Source of the DNA: a virus
IMG/VR virus record: IMGVR_UViG_3300042430_002005
Coordinates: 1 to 44,217 of that record
Reading direction: 5' to 3' (one strand)
DNA: 44,217 nt
The notes under the pieces were generated by a model. It saw nothing but the letters and a program-made list of their open reading frames with translations, was not told where the DNA came from and ran no database searches. Both the position numbers and the translations under genes were made by a program. Of the stretch, positions 33,607 through 40,350 are shown in pieces (position 1 is the stretch's first letter; each line of letters begins with the position of its first letter).

Positions 33607-34047
33607 ATGAAAAAAATAACAATTACAACAGACGTACACAACGGACAAATAAAAAGAAACCGTAATTTAGTAAGCGAAGCAATACAAAGCTTTGAGGGAA
33701 AAACAATTAATATCACAATTGAAAGGCAAACTAAAAAAAGGAGTAACAGTCAAAACGCATATTATCACGGGGTTTTAATTCCAATTTTGAAAAACTGCAT
33801 AAAAGACAGTTGGGGAGAGGTATGGAGTTCAGAAAGATGCCACGAATTTTGCAAAATGCAGTTTAATTTTTACGAAAAAATCAACGAAGACACGGGCGAA
33901 ATAATACGTTTGCCAAAATCAACAACCGAAAATACAACAACGGCTCAGGAGGAGTTTCACCACGAAATTAGAAGTTTTATAAAAGAATGGTTTAACGTGG
34001 ATTGTCCTCTTCCAAATCAAGAAATTTTATTAAACTTTAACGAATAA
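33607..34047 (+). CDS. NinB-like recombination protein
   Basis: A 146-residue protein. KRSNSQNAYYHGVLIPIL near residue 48 and later LPKSTTENTTTAQEEFHHEI and CPLPNQE match the NinB/Orf-type phage family (pattern RSNxQNAYYWGV, KSTTxLxT, xPxPxE), which binds single-strand DNA and helps recombination. Position between helicase and RuvC-like genes supports this. The similarity is a recalled pattern; direct evidence for activity is lacking in the Bacteroidota versions. Confidence 0.7.
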   Translation: MKKITITTDVHNGQIKRNRNLVSEAIQSFEGKTINITIERQTKKRSNSQNAYYHGVLIPILKNCIKDSWGEVWSSERCHEFCKMQFNFYEKINEDTGEIIRLPKSTTENTTTAQEEFHHEIRSFIKEWFNVDCPLPNQEILLNFNE

Positions 34048-34059
34048 TCTTAAAAAAAT

Positions 34060-34236
34060 ATGAATTACGAAAAACAAATCGACATCCAACAAAAAGCAAA
34101 TAAAATAATAAAACTTTTCATTGATAATAAAATACCGCTATTCCAACAGCTTGAAATTTTAAAATTAGCAAGGAAAAAAATTGAATTTTGCAGAAAAACT
34201 GGAGCAGAAATTAAACAAAAAACACTTGATTTATGA
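34060..34236 (+). CDS. small helical protein upstream of resolvase
   Basis: A 58-residue Lys/Ile/Gln-rich frame of mostly helical look (IIKLFIDNKIPLFQQLEIL), starting behind an A-rich leader and overlapping the RuvC-like gene by four bases (ATGA). Translational coupling supports expression. Function unknown. Confidence 0.5.
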   Translation: MNYEKQIDIQQKANKIIKLFIDNKIPLFQQLEILKLARKKIEFCRKTGAEIKQKTLDL

Positions 34237-34661
34237 AGAAATTATACATAGGAATCGATCCAGATACAGAAAAAAACGGTGTTGCATATTGGTACACCGA
34301 AACAAAAAAATTAGAACTTGAAAACCTTACTTTTTTTGAGTTGTTCGATGCCCTGAAGAATTTGAAAATAAGAAATCAAATAACAGTAATTATAGACGCA
34401 GGATGGCTGAACAAAACAAACTTTCACGTTTTAGGCACAAATAAGCGTGTTAATGGAAAGATAGGAGAGCGGGTCGGAGCAAATCACGAAACAGGAAAAA
34501 AGATAGCTGAAATGTGCGTTTATTTAGGAATTGAATTTAGGCTAAATAAACCAAACTATAAAAAAGTAGATAAAGAAACATTTGCAAAATTAACAAGATA
34601 TACAGGACGAACAAATCAAGACACCCGAGATGCTGGAATGTTGGTTTATTTGTTAACTTAA
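34233..34661 (+). CDS. RuvC-like Holliday junction resolvase
   Basis: A 142-residue nuclease of the RNase H fold. YIGIDPDTEKNGVAYW at the N-terminus holds the first catalytic Asp, VIIDAGW near residue 68 the second acidic position, and TNQDTRDAGMLVYLL at the C-terminus the last ones. The pattern is that of phage RuvC-like proteins. It would cut branched recombination and replication intermediates before packaging. Length normal for phage versions. It ends the replication operon; a promoter follows. Confidence 0.75.
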   Translation: MKKLYIGIDPDTEKNGVAYWYTETKKLELENLTFFELFDALKNLKIRNQITVIIDAGWLNKTNFHVLGTNKRVNGKIGERVGANHETGKKIAEMCVYLGIEFRLNKPNYKKVDKETFAKLTRYTGRTNQDTRDAGMLVYLLT

Positions 34662-34735
34662 AAAATATTTAAAATATTTTTGATAAATGTTTGCAGGAAT
34701 CAAAGTAATTTTATATATTTGCTATCGGAAATTAA
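34662..34735 (+). promoter_or_regulatory. promoter block C (TTTG-N20-TATATTTG)
   Basis: TTTG at 34690-34693 and TATATTTG at 34714-34721, separated by 20 bases, a good match to the Bacteroidota -33/-7 pair. The upstream text AAATATTTTTGATAAA followed by GTTTGCAG recurs in block D at 35688-35765. It precedes the gene at 34748. Confidence 0.75.
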
Positions 34736-34747
34736 AACAACAGCAAA

Positions 34748-35167
34748 ATGGAATACACAGCAAAACAAATCGAAAACGCAAAAGCAAACTACAACGCAAT
34801 GTTAGTAATCAGAACCGTTGAAAGCTACGAACCACAATATATTGGTTGGAATACTGCTGAACAACGTTGCGAATTTCACAACAACATTGTTACTTCTATT
34901 TTGGCAGGAAACAAAGAATTAGAAAAAGAATGGAAATTATTTTTTTTAAAAGAAGAAGCGAAAGCAGACCAAAAACAAGCTGAAAGCAAAGCAAAATTAG
35001 CAGCCAACAAAGAAGCATCTGCTGTCATTTTAGCTCCAATAAAATCAGCTAAGAAATTGGTTGAATTTGGTAAGTGGTTAAATACTTCTGGCAACCAATT
35101 TCGTAAAGAACATTTTTCAAAAAAATACACACAAGCATCAGTTCAAGCATTTTTACAAACAATTTAA
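34748..35167 (+). CDS. unknown phage protein, Ala/Lys-rich
   Basis: A 139-residue protein. The opening EYTAKQIENAKANYNAMLVI is helical. The middle is a Lys/Ala/Glu helix (EEAKADQKQAESKAKLAANK). The end (FRKEHFSKKYTQASVQAFLQ) is basic. It has its own promoter block C, 27 bases upstream. No family recognised. Its base composition, richer in C and G than the neighbours, suggests strong expression or other origin. Confidence 0.6.
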   Translation: MEYTAKQIENAKANYNAMLVIRTVESYEPQYIGWNTAEQRCEFHNNIVTSILAGNKELEKEWKLFFLKEEAKADQKQAESKAKLAANKEASAVILAPIKSAKKLVEFGKWLNTSGNQFRKEHFSKKYTQASVQAFLQTI

Positions 35168-35177
35168 AATAAACAAT

Positions 35178-35585
35178 ATGACAACGCAAATCTCAAATCT
35201 TAGAAGCGGCACAAAAAACCAAATTTTAAACCCGCAAGTTGATTATTCAAAATTACCCCCTGCAAGTTCACACGTTGGGCATAGTGGCTCAAATCATAAC
35301 GATGTTGAATATATATGGAAGCAGGTAACATCTGAACATCCTGAACAAATGAAAGTGCGTGTAAACGGCATTGAAATTGATTTAAAAGCTAATTGGAGCT
35401 CGACTAGAAAATCAGTTACTTATAACGGTTATCTTTCAAAGGAAGATTTAGAAGCTAAATTTTTTTTGAAAGCAACGAAAAACAAAAGCCTATCAATTTC
35501 TATTCAATTTGGGAACATCATTGTAGTTTCCAATGGAAAGAATAGCTTTACTCACATTTGCCCATCTTTAATTGAAATTTTATGA
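35178..35585 (+). CDS. unknown protein
   Basis: A 135-residue protein with beta-rich centre (MKVRVNGIEIDLKANWSSTRKSVTYNGYLS). The N-terminal 35 residues are polar, with His residues (SSHVGHSGSNHNDVEY). It overlaps the next gene by four bases. It forms a unit with the genes at 34748 and 35582 behind promoter C. No family recognised. Confidence 0.55.
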   Translation: MTTQISNLRSGTKNQILNPQVDYSKLPPASSHVGHSGSNHNDVEYIWKQVTSEHPEQMKVRVNGIEIDLKANWSSTRKSVTYNGYLSKEDLEAKFFLKATKNKSLSISIQFGNIIVVSNGKNSFTHICPSLIEIL

Positions 35586-35833
35586 TAAAAAATATAGACT
35601 TATCCAATGAAGCCGTTAAGGCTCTTTCAATTCAAGCGATTGAACACGGAACGAATTTTAAAAATTATGTCGAATCTAAACTCGAAAAAATATCTAAAAT
35701 ATTTTTGATAAAAGTTTGCAGTTATCAAAAAAAGACTTATATTTGTACTCAGATAACAACAACGAAGTTTTTATCACTAAAAAAAAGAAATTATGACAAC
35801 ATCAACATTTTACATCTGGAACACAAAAACTGA
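35582..35833 (+). CDS. small RHH/Arc-like protein with odd tail
   Basis: An 83-residue frame. Residues 1-38 read like a ribbon-helix-helix unit (IDLSNEAVKALSIQAIEHGTNFKNYV). The last 35 residues have a different, Cys/Thr/Tyr-rich look and are encoded by the promoter D region, so the gene seems to run into, and perhaps was extended through, the regulatory block of the next gene. The first half is likely a DNA-binding antitoxin or regulator-like domain; the tail may be fortuitous. Confidence 0.5.
   Translation: MIKNIDLSNEAVKALSIQAIEHGTNFKNYVESKLEKISKIFLIKVCSYQKKTYICTQITTTKFLSLKKRNYDNINILHLEHKN
35688..35765 (+). promoter_or_regulatory. promoter block D (TTTG-N19-TATATTTG)
   Basis: TTTG at 35715-35718 and TATATTTG at 35738-35745, 19 bases apart. 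The upstream text is a near copy of block C (AAATATTTTTGATAAA then GTTTGCAG). It overlaps the 3' part of the gene at 35582 and serves the gene at 35793. Confidence 0.75.
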
Positions 35834-35978
35834 CGAATCATTTGACACTAACGAAATGAGATTTTATTCTGCAAGTTGGGAAATTGAGTTAGAAGAAAAA
35901 AGTTATTTGGAAACGGTTATGGCTAACCATCCTGAAAAATTTGAAAATTGCATTATAGTTGACAAAAACGCTGAATAA
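35793..35978 (+). CDS. small acidic protein
   Basis: A 61-residue acidic protein (FYIWNTKTDESFDTNEMRFY, then SYLETVMANHPEKFENCIIV), probably alpha-beta. It is driven by promoter D, 48 bases upstream, and overlaps the next short gene by one base (TAATG). Small acidic early proteins of phages often inhibit host enzymes, but there is no specific evidence here. Confidence 0.6.
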   Translation: MTTSTFYIWNTKTDESFDTNEMRFYSASWEIELEEKSYLETVMANHPEKFENCIIVDKNAE

Positions 35979-36067
35979 TGCCCTATTTCATTATTGACAA
36001 AGAATCGAGAGGGGGCAAACGTCCCTTCTCTGGTCGTAAAAAAGCAAAAAACAATTTAAAAAATTAA
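35978..36067 (+). CDS. short basic peptide with RGGKRPFSGRKKA
   Basis: A 29-residue frame, coupled by TAATG to the previous gene. Its core RGGKRPFSGRKKA is closely matched by the start of the protein at 36476 (RGGKRAFSGRKKA). Such GGKRPGAGRKK-like segments are usual at the N-termini of small phage DNA-binding proteins. The gene here ends where the other continues into a helical domain, so it looks like a truncated paralogue. Confidence 0.5.
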   Translation: MPYFIIDKESRGGKRPFSGRKKAKNNLKN

Positions 36068-36071
36068 AAAA

Positions 36072-36464
36072 ATGAATAGACAAATAAAATTTAGAGGATT
36101 CCATAAAAATTGGATTTTTGGAGGAATAAGAATATTTGAAGGAATAGCAATTATTTTTGATGAAAATTCTTCTGCAAATTCTTCTAATAAAGTTGAATTA
36201 AATTCTGTTGGACAGTTTACAGGTTATAAAGATAAAAACGGAATTGAAATATATGAAGATGACTTATGTCAATATCATCACAATTCAAGTAATTTTTTGA
36301 TTTCTTATTATTTTAGAGTGGTTTTTCATAAAGGATCGTTTTACGCTTATTGGGAAGAAGAAATGATGAGTACATATAGAAATCATTGGGATTTACTTTC
36401 AAAAATTGATTTATCAAAAGTAAAAGTAGTCTCTAATGTTTTTCACGAATCACAGTTGTTTTAA
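36072..36464 (+). CDS. YopX-like protein
   Basis: A 130-residue protein. MNRQIKFRGFHKN at the start, VGQFTGYKDKNGIEIYEDDL in the middle and the following FRVVFHKGSFYAYW are the hallmark of the YopX domain (IKFRxW, QYTGLKDKNGKEIYEGDI). YopX proteins are common in phages of many hosts and of unknown function. Length normal. It lies between the two RGGKRxFSGRKKA peptides. Confidence 0.85.
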   Translation: MNRQIKFRGFHKNWIFGGIRIFEGIAIIFDENSSANSSNKVELNSVGQFTGYKDKNGIEIYEDDLCQYHHNSSNFLISYYFRVVFHKGSFYAYWEEEMMSTYRNHWDLLSKIDLSKVKVVSNVFHESQLF

Positions 36465-36475
36465 ATAAATAAAAA

Positions 36476-36646
36476 ATGTCAAATTTTAAAAAAGAAACGA
36501 GAGGAGGAAAACGTGCTTTCTCAGGCCGCAAAAAAGCAGATTATCAAACTAAAACTATTGCATTTCGTGTTCGTCTCGAATTTGTCGAACCGATTAAAAA
36601 AATGGTAAAGGATTATGTTTCGGAGCGTTTGCAGGGTGACGCATAA
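36476..36646 (+). CDS. small RHH-like DNA-binding protein at array edge
   Basis: A 56-residue frame. Residues 9-21 are RGGKRAFSGRKKA, a basic tail. Residues 26-52 (TKTIAFRVRLEFVEPIKKMV) look like a ribbon-helix-helix strand and helix. Its stop codon TAA at 36644-36646 overlaps the left core GCATAAC of the first attC site. So it is either the last phage backbone gene or the cargo of the first cassette. The related peptide at 35978 favours phage origin. Confidence 0.6.
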   Translation: MSNFKKETRGGKRAFSGRKKADYQTKTIAFRVRLEFVEPIKKMVKDYVSERLQGDA

Positions 36647-36771
36647 CGTTCCCTCGCTTGGCGAGGTTGCTGACTTCGGAAAAATAAATATCAATTTTAA
36701 ACAAAATATTATGCGAAACGTAAATGTGAATGAACCACAAAGTCAGCAATCTTGCCAAACGAGTGTTAGTA
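36641..36771 (+). repeat. attC site 1
   Basis: Left core GCATAAC, right core GTTAGTA. Arms CTCGCTTGGCGAGG and TTGCTGACTT pair with AAGTCAGCAA and TCTTGCCAAACGAG. It contains the ATG (36711) of the following cassette gene. No GTTATGC partner for its left core was found upstream, so the array's left border is not a simple cassette junction. Confidence 0.8.
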
Positions 36772-36857
36772 ATAGTTCTTTGGATAAATTGATTTCTAAA
36801 CTTCCAGTAGTTTATGATTGGGTAAAAGAAAAATATGATTGGTTAAGATATTCGTAA
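36711..36857 (+). CDS. cassette 1 protein, start inside attC 1
   Basis: A 48-residue protein. The only ATG lies in the attC 1 loop, so about the first 19 residues (up to SCQTSV) are encoded by attC. The cassette part (LDKLISKLPVVYDWVKEKYDWL) is one helix pair with Trp and Tyr. GTT of the crossover is read as Val. A longer in-frame opening at 36615 starts inside the preceding gene and is less likely. Function unknown. Confidence 0.5.
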   Translation: MRNVNVNEPQSQQSCQTSVSNSSLDKLISKLPVVYDWVKEKYDWLRYS

Positions 36858-36993
36858 CAATCTCACGGCGTATTATTGTCGTCAGGTGGCGATAAAATAA
36901 AGACTAATTTTTAAATTTAAGACAGAACAATGAAAAAAGAAACAGACAATTCAGTTAAAAAACAAAACGACACTTGCGACAATAATGTTTTAG
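36852..36993 (+). repeat. attC site 2 (divergent)
   Basis: Left core TCGTAAC, right core GTTTTAG, less regular than the others. Arm ATTATTGTCGTCAGGTG pairs with CACTTGCGACAATAAT. It contains the ATG of the next gene at 36930. Confidence 0.6.
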
Positions 36994-37304
36994 TAGGTGG
37001 CTTTTCCGAAGAAGATGAATTACAGGCAGTTTTTTTAATTCAGGCATTTTCAGAAATCACTTTTAATAAAAGAAGAAGAAAACTTCAAGAAATTACAGGT
37101 TTTATTGATGGAGGTTGTGGCTCTTACGAAGAATACAATGAATGTGGTGTTTGGAGAATAATTGTTACAGGATATTTCAATGATTTGGAAGAATTGAAAT
37201 TAGTAATAAAAAAAATGGAAAAATACAATTGGGCATATCTTTCGGACTCACATATTCTTTTTGAAGATAATTATTTATTTTCTTCAGGAGAATGGCTTGT
37301 GTAA
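36930..37304 (+). CDS. cassette 2 protein, start inside attC 2
   Basis: A 124-residue protein. The first 20 residues (through DTCDNNV) are attC-encoded; the cassette part begins LVGGFSEEDELQAVF. It is alpha-beta with a Gly/Cys turn (GFIDGGCGSYEEYNECG) and LEELKLVIKKMEKYNW. The crossover triplet is again read as Val. The leader before ATG is A-rich (AAGACAGAACA). No family recognised. Confidence 0.6.
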   Translation: MKKETDNSVKKQNDTCDNNVLVGGFSEEDELQAVFLIQAFSEITFNKRRRKLQEITGFIDGGCGSYEEYNECGVWRIIVTGYFNDLEELKLVIKKMEKYNWAYLSDSHILFEDNYLFSSGEWLV

Positions 37305-37362
37305 CAAAACCATTTAAAAATTAACCCAACTATTGTATAGCGAATATTAGCAGTAGTTATAA
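37304..37362 (+). repeat. degenerate attC site 3
   Basis: A left core-like ACAAAAC and a right core-like GTTATAA, 59 bases end to end. The internal arms do not pair, so it seems decayed. What follows up to attC 4 holds no gene. Confidence 0.3.
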
Positions 37363-37386
37363 TACTAATACGTTTGGTAAGCTGGA

Positions 37387-37520
37387 AGATAACGTTCGAG
37401 TGCTTGCCGTTCGGTGGCAATTTCAATACCGAAGCTAACAAAATAGTAACAAACATTAAATAAGCCGAAATATTTCGGACACAACCCAAGCCTGCCACTG
37501 ACGGCAAACACTTGTTAGCG
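37387..37520 (+). repeat. attC site 4
   Basis: Left core AGATAAC, right core GTTAGCG. Arm GAGTGCTTGCCGTTCGGTGG pairs with CCACTGACGGCAAACACTT, with unpaired bases as is normal for attC. Confidence 0.8.
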
Positions 37521-37585
37521 GTTCGGTTTTTACACGGTTTAACTTCTTCGCCGTTTCAAATTGGAAGTAATAAAAATTAAATATT

Positions 37586-37876
37586 ATGTCAGAAATTAAA
37601 GAATCAAAAGATTTTATTAGAGGTGTTTTTCAAAAAGCAAAAAATCAATCTAATAAAAAGTTAGTTGTAATTTATGTTACAAAAGAGCAAAAAGAAATTC
37701 ACAGAGATTGGAATCCTGTTTATATTCCTGTTGAAACAAATCTAATTACGTTTAAAAATATTGACGCTTCTAATATTTTTGGAGATTTAAAAGAAACATT
37801 ATTCTATGTTGCCAATGTAGAGTATCAAGTTCCTTCCGTTGTTATTATTACGTTGCTTGGTCAAACTGACCGCTAA
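37586..37876 (+). CDS. cassette 4 protein, unknown
   Basis: A 96-residue protein with its own start and A-rich leader (AAATTAAATATT) 65 bases after the crossover. It is alpha-beta (KLVVIYVTKEQKEIHRDW, then FKNIDASNIFGDLKETLFYV). Its stop codon overlaps the left core of attC 5. No family recognised. Own start, unlike the attC-started genes. Confidence 0.65.
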   Translation: MSEIKESKDFIRGVFQKAKNQSNKKLVVIYVTKEQKEIHRDWNPVYIPVETNLITFKNIDASNIFGDLKETLFYVANVEYQVPSVVIITLLGQTDR

Positions 37877-38002
37877 CGTTTCTCGGCTTGAAGCAGTGGC
37901 AAACTTCGGAAACGTAAATTTTCCGTTACTACTGAATTTCTTTCGAAAGATAAACGTGATTAAACCACATATTTTGCCATTGCTTTCAAACCGATGTTAG
38001 CG
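37871..38002 (+). repeat. attC site 5
   Basis: Left core CGCTAAC is perfectly complementary to the cassette start GTTAGCG at 37514. Right core GTTAGCG. Arm CGGCTTGAAGCAGTGGCAAA pairs with TTTGCCATTGCTTTCAAACCG-like text. Confidence 0.85.
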
Positions 38003-38095
38003 CTAGTTGTGGGTTGTTAAAAATAATTCACTTTTTATTTGTTTATTACGTCTATTATACGTTACTTTGTCGTATAATATTAAAACATAGAAATT

Positions 38096-38371
38096 ATGTA
38101 TAAAGTACAATTGTTAGCAAAAGGAGATTATGAAATCAAAAGTCTTGAAGATAAAAGTATGCTTCAAGCCGTTAATGTTTTTGATGTTTGGTTAAAAGAA
38201 GACGCTTTTGATGGGGAAGTATTGTTATTGTGGGATAACGATAATTTGATTAAAGAGATTAATGTTAGAAAAAAATCAGATTGGAGGCACGGAGAAACAT
38301 ATAAAGACATTGATGAAGAGTTTTTTAAAAAAGATATAAGAAAATGGAAAAAGAAAATAGCAAGTTGTTAA
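38096..38371 (+). CDS. cassette 5 protein A, unknown
   Basis: A 91-residue protein with Asp/Lys-rich beta-like text (DVWLKEDAFDGEVLLLWDND) and a basic helical end (FFKKDIRKWKKKIASC). Upstream, at 38036-38080, ATTTG and TTACTTTG spaced about 20 bases look like a weak Bacteroidota promoter, so this cassette may bring its own. It overlaps the following small gene by 28 bases. Confidence 0.6.
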   Translation: MYKVQLLAKGDYEIKSLEDKSMLQAVNVFDVWLKEDAFDGEVLLLWDNDNLIKEINVRKKSDWRHGETYKDIDEEFFKKDIRKWKKKIASC

Positions 38372-38511
38372 GGATAGAAATGCAATTAACGGAAGAGGAA
38401 GTCGCAATTATAGAACAGATTGCAAAGGAAGAAAGCCGTTCCCGTAAAAAACAATGTGAGGTTTACATTCGTAAGATGATTTCCGATTATAAACGTAAAC
38501 GTAGCAATTAG
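38344..38511 (+). CDS. cassette 5 protein B, RHH-like
   Basis: A 55-residue protein. MQLTEEEVAIIEQIAKEESR followed by SRKKQCEVYIRKMISDYKRK has the strand-helix-helix rhythm and basic residues of small Arc/RHH or mobilisation-type DNA-binding proteins. It overlaps the gene before it by 28 bases in another frame, making this the only clear two-gene cassette. A toxin-antitoxin or regulator pair is possible. Its stop lies at the left core of attC 6. Confidence 0.6.
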   Translation: MEKENSKLLRIEMQLTEEEVAIIEQIAKEESRSRKKQCEVYIRKMISDYKRKRSN

Positions 38512-38642
38512 TGCTAACGTTCAAGCATTGCCGAAGTTGGGGATTTTGAAAACCAAATGTTCAATTTAGCAATAAAGTTTAATAGTAGTATAAAAGTTCA
38601 ATTAACCACATCTGCCCCAATTTTGGCAATGCAATGTTAGCA
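38512..38642 (+). repeat. attC site 6
   Basis: Left core TGCTAAC matches the cassette start GTTAGCG at 6 of 7; outside the core the complementarity goes on (TTAGTGCTAAC with GTTAGCGCTAG). Right core GTTAGCA. Arm AGCATTGCCGAAGTTGGGG pairs with CCCCAATTTTGGCAATGC. Confidence 0.85.
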
Positions 38643-38681
38643 GTAGCCTTTTTTCGGTCGGCGTATAAAACAAATAATAAA

Positions 38682-39086
38682 ATGAAAAATGTAGATTTTC
38701 TAAAAGAAGTTTTAATGTCAGATGCAGAATACTGGATTGTGGCAAAAGAAGTAAAGGTAAATAGAGGATTTCGTCCAGAAAGAGAAAAAGACCATATAAT
38801 GTTTATTGCAATACCTAAAGATATAAAAAGAGGTTTGAAATACGAAGAAATTACTTTACAAGAACTTGAAAAACTTAATAGAAGTTATTGCGAACAAAAC
38901 ATTTATATAAATACTGATTATCCTCCATTTCAGCTTTATGGTAAATTTTCAGATATTTATACAGGATTTCCAGTAACTCACAAAATAAGGCAATTTATGT
39001 TAGATGCTTTGGCTTTAGGGTCAGATGAAATTTGGAAATATAAAGAGTTAATTCAAGTTCCTGATGCTGTCGAGGTGTCTGCATAA
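38682..39086 (+). CDS. cassette 6 protein, unknown
   Basis: A 134-residue protein. An in-frame ATG exists at the crossover (38634), but the ATG at 38682 after AAATAATAAA is preferred. It contains MSDAEYWIVAKEVKVNRGFRP, FIAIPKDIKRGLKYEEITLQ and INTDYPPFQLYGKFSD, an alpha-beta protein with conserved-looking Pro/Tyr patches. No family recognised. A typical integron cassette protein of unknown role. Confidence 0.65.
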   Translation: MKNVDFLKEVLMSDAEYWIVAKEVKVNRGFRPEREKDHIMFIAIPKDIKRGLKYEEITLQELEKLNRSYCEQNIYINTDYPPFQLYGKFSDIYTGFPVTHKIRQFMLDALALGSDEIWKYKELIQVPDAVEVSA

Positions 39087-39092
39087 GGTTAC

Positions 39093-39227
39093 TGCTAACG
39101 TTAAAGCATATACGCAGTTACGGATTAAGTAAATCCTAATCATCTAATTAAACAACAATAAAACCAAGTACAAACAAATACTATAAATCAAGACTATTGC
39201 CGTAATTGCTTATATGCAGTGTTAGCA
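39093..39227 (+). repeat. attC site 7
   Basis: Left core TGCTAAC perfectly matches the cassette start GTTAGCA at 38636, and the match extends outward (AAGGTTACTGCTAAC with GTTAGCAGTAGCCTT). Right core GTTAGCA. Arm GCATATACGCAGTTACGG pairs with CCGTAATTGCTTATATGC. Confidence 0.88.
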
Positions 39228-39251
39228 GTAGTTATTTTAAACACAAACTAA

Positions 39252-39440
39252 ATGGAAAAGAAATTTATAATTTACAATTTTATGACAAAATCATTCTATT
39301 GTGGGAATTACGGAACTATACTTGAATGGAGTATAGATTTTTATAATGCAGAATTTTATTCTGATAAAGAAGATGCTGAAAGATACATTTCAACTCTTTC
39401 TGATGGATTGTATCAAATTATCGAGGTCTATCGCCCATAA
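39252..39440 (+). CDS. cassette 7 protein, unknown
   Basis: A 62-residue protein starting 30 bases after the crossover with a short leader (CACAAACTAA). Its text KKFIIYNFMTKSFYCGNYGT, then DKEDAERYISTLSDGLYQII resembles small proteins in which the Asp/Glu and aromatic residues alternate in an alpha-beta fold. Unknown function. The smallest fully self-started cassette here. Confidence 0.6.
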   Translation: MEKKFIIYNFMTKSFYCGNYGTILEWSIDFYNAEFYSDKEDAERYISTLSDGLYQIIEVYRP

Positions 39441-39444
39441 TTAC

Positions 39445-39576
39445 TGGTAACGGTTCTCGGCTTTGCGATGGTGGGGAAATCGAAGCCGAAATTTTCAGCC
39501 CACCACTAAACTTAAATAGAAGTACAAATGATTGATATAGCACTAAAGCCCCACTATTGCAAAACCGATGTTAGCG
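39445..39576 (+). repeat. attC site 8
   Basis: Left core TGGTAAC matches the cassette start GTTAGCA at 6 of 7, continuing outward (AATTACTGGTAAC). Right core GTTAGCG. Arm CGGCTTTGCGATGGTGGGG pairs with CCCCACTATTGCAAAACCG. Nearly the same as attC 16. It carries the ATG of the following methyltransferase at 39528. Confidence 0.88.
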
Positions 39577-40211
39577 GAAGTCCTTCATCGGAATTGTTCA
39601 ATATGGATTGTATTGCAGGAATGAAACATTATCCTGATAAATATTTTGATTTAGCAATAGTTGACCCTCCTTATGGATTAGGTTCAAAATTGGCTCACGC
39701 TGGCAATGGTAAAAATTCACAGTCTAAATTTACGGATGATTTTAAATTGAAAAATTGGGATAATCAAATACCACATTATGAATATTTTATTGAATTGTTT
39801 AGGGTATCTAAAAATCAAATCATTTGGGGCGGAAACTATTTTTTAGACCATTTACCATCAACTCGTGGATTTATAACTTGGGATAAAATGGTTTTCATTC
39901 CTACAATGTCAAGAATAGAGATGGCGTGGACTTCATTTGATAAACTACCATTGCTAGTTCAAATAAATAACAATGATGCAAATAGAATACATTTAACGCA
40001 GAAGCCGATTAAGTTATATGATAGATGTATTGATTACGCAAAATTAGAAGCAGGAAGCAAAATTTTAGATACTCATTTAGGTTCTGGTTCAAGTAGAATA
40101 TCGGCATATTTCAATAAAATGAATTTTGTCGGTTTTGAGGTAGATACTGAATATTGTGAAATGTCAAACAAAAGATTTAATAATGATGTCGCTCAGATGC
40201 GGTTGTTTTAG
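39528..40211 (+). CDS. DNA adenine/N4-cytosine methyltransferase, start inside attC 8
   Basis: A 227-residue AdoMet-dependent DNA methylase of the beta order: catalytic motif IV DPPYGLGSK at about residue 47, the target region in the middle, and the AdoMet-binding ILDTHLGSGSSRI near 182 at the end. The conserved family start (ELFNMDCIAGM) follows the crossover closely, and the only good upstream ATG lies in attC 8, which gives the leader MIDIALKPHYCKTDVSGS. Solitary methylase, no nuclease beside it, so probably a guard against host restriction. Length normal. Confidence 0.85.
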   Translation: MIDIALKPHYCKTDVSGSPSSELFNMDCIAGMKHYPDKYFDLAIVDPPYGLGSKLAHAGNGKNSQSKFTDDFKLKNWDNQIPHYEYFIELFRVSKNQIIWGGNYFLDHLPSTRGFITWDKMVFIPTMSRIEMAWTSFDKLPLLVQINNNDANRIHLTQKPIKLYDRCIDYAKLEAGSKILDTHLGSGSSRISAYFNKMNFVGFEVDTEYCEMSNKRFNNDVAQMRLF

Positions 40212-40217
40212 GATTAC

Positions 40218-40311
40218 CGCTAACGGTTTGCGGCTTGGCGAAGGCTGCCTAACGGAAAGTTCAAAGTTCACAGAATGTTTAATGGCAGCTTTTGCCAAAC
40301 CGCTGTTATGT
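40218..40311 (+). repeat. attC site 9 (short, 94 bp)
   Basis: Left core CGCTAAC is perfectly complementary to the cassette start GTTAGCG at 39570. Right core GTTATGT. Arm TTTGCGGCTTGGCGAAGGCT pairs with AGCTTTTGCCAAACCGCTG-like text. Shortest clear site. Confidence 0.88.
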
Positions 40312-40350
40312 GCTGGGCGGTTTATCAGCACTAAATTTAATTTAAGAAGA

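Noticed and set aside
38634-38681. Start of cassette 6 gene at the crossover ATG
   Set aside because: The added 16 residues are outside the likely domain and the ATG at 38682 has the usual A-rich leader.
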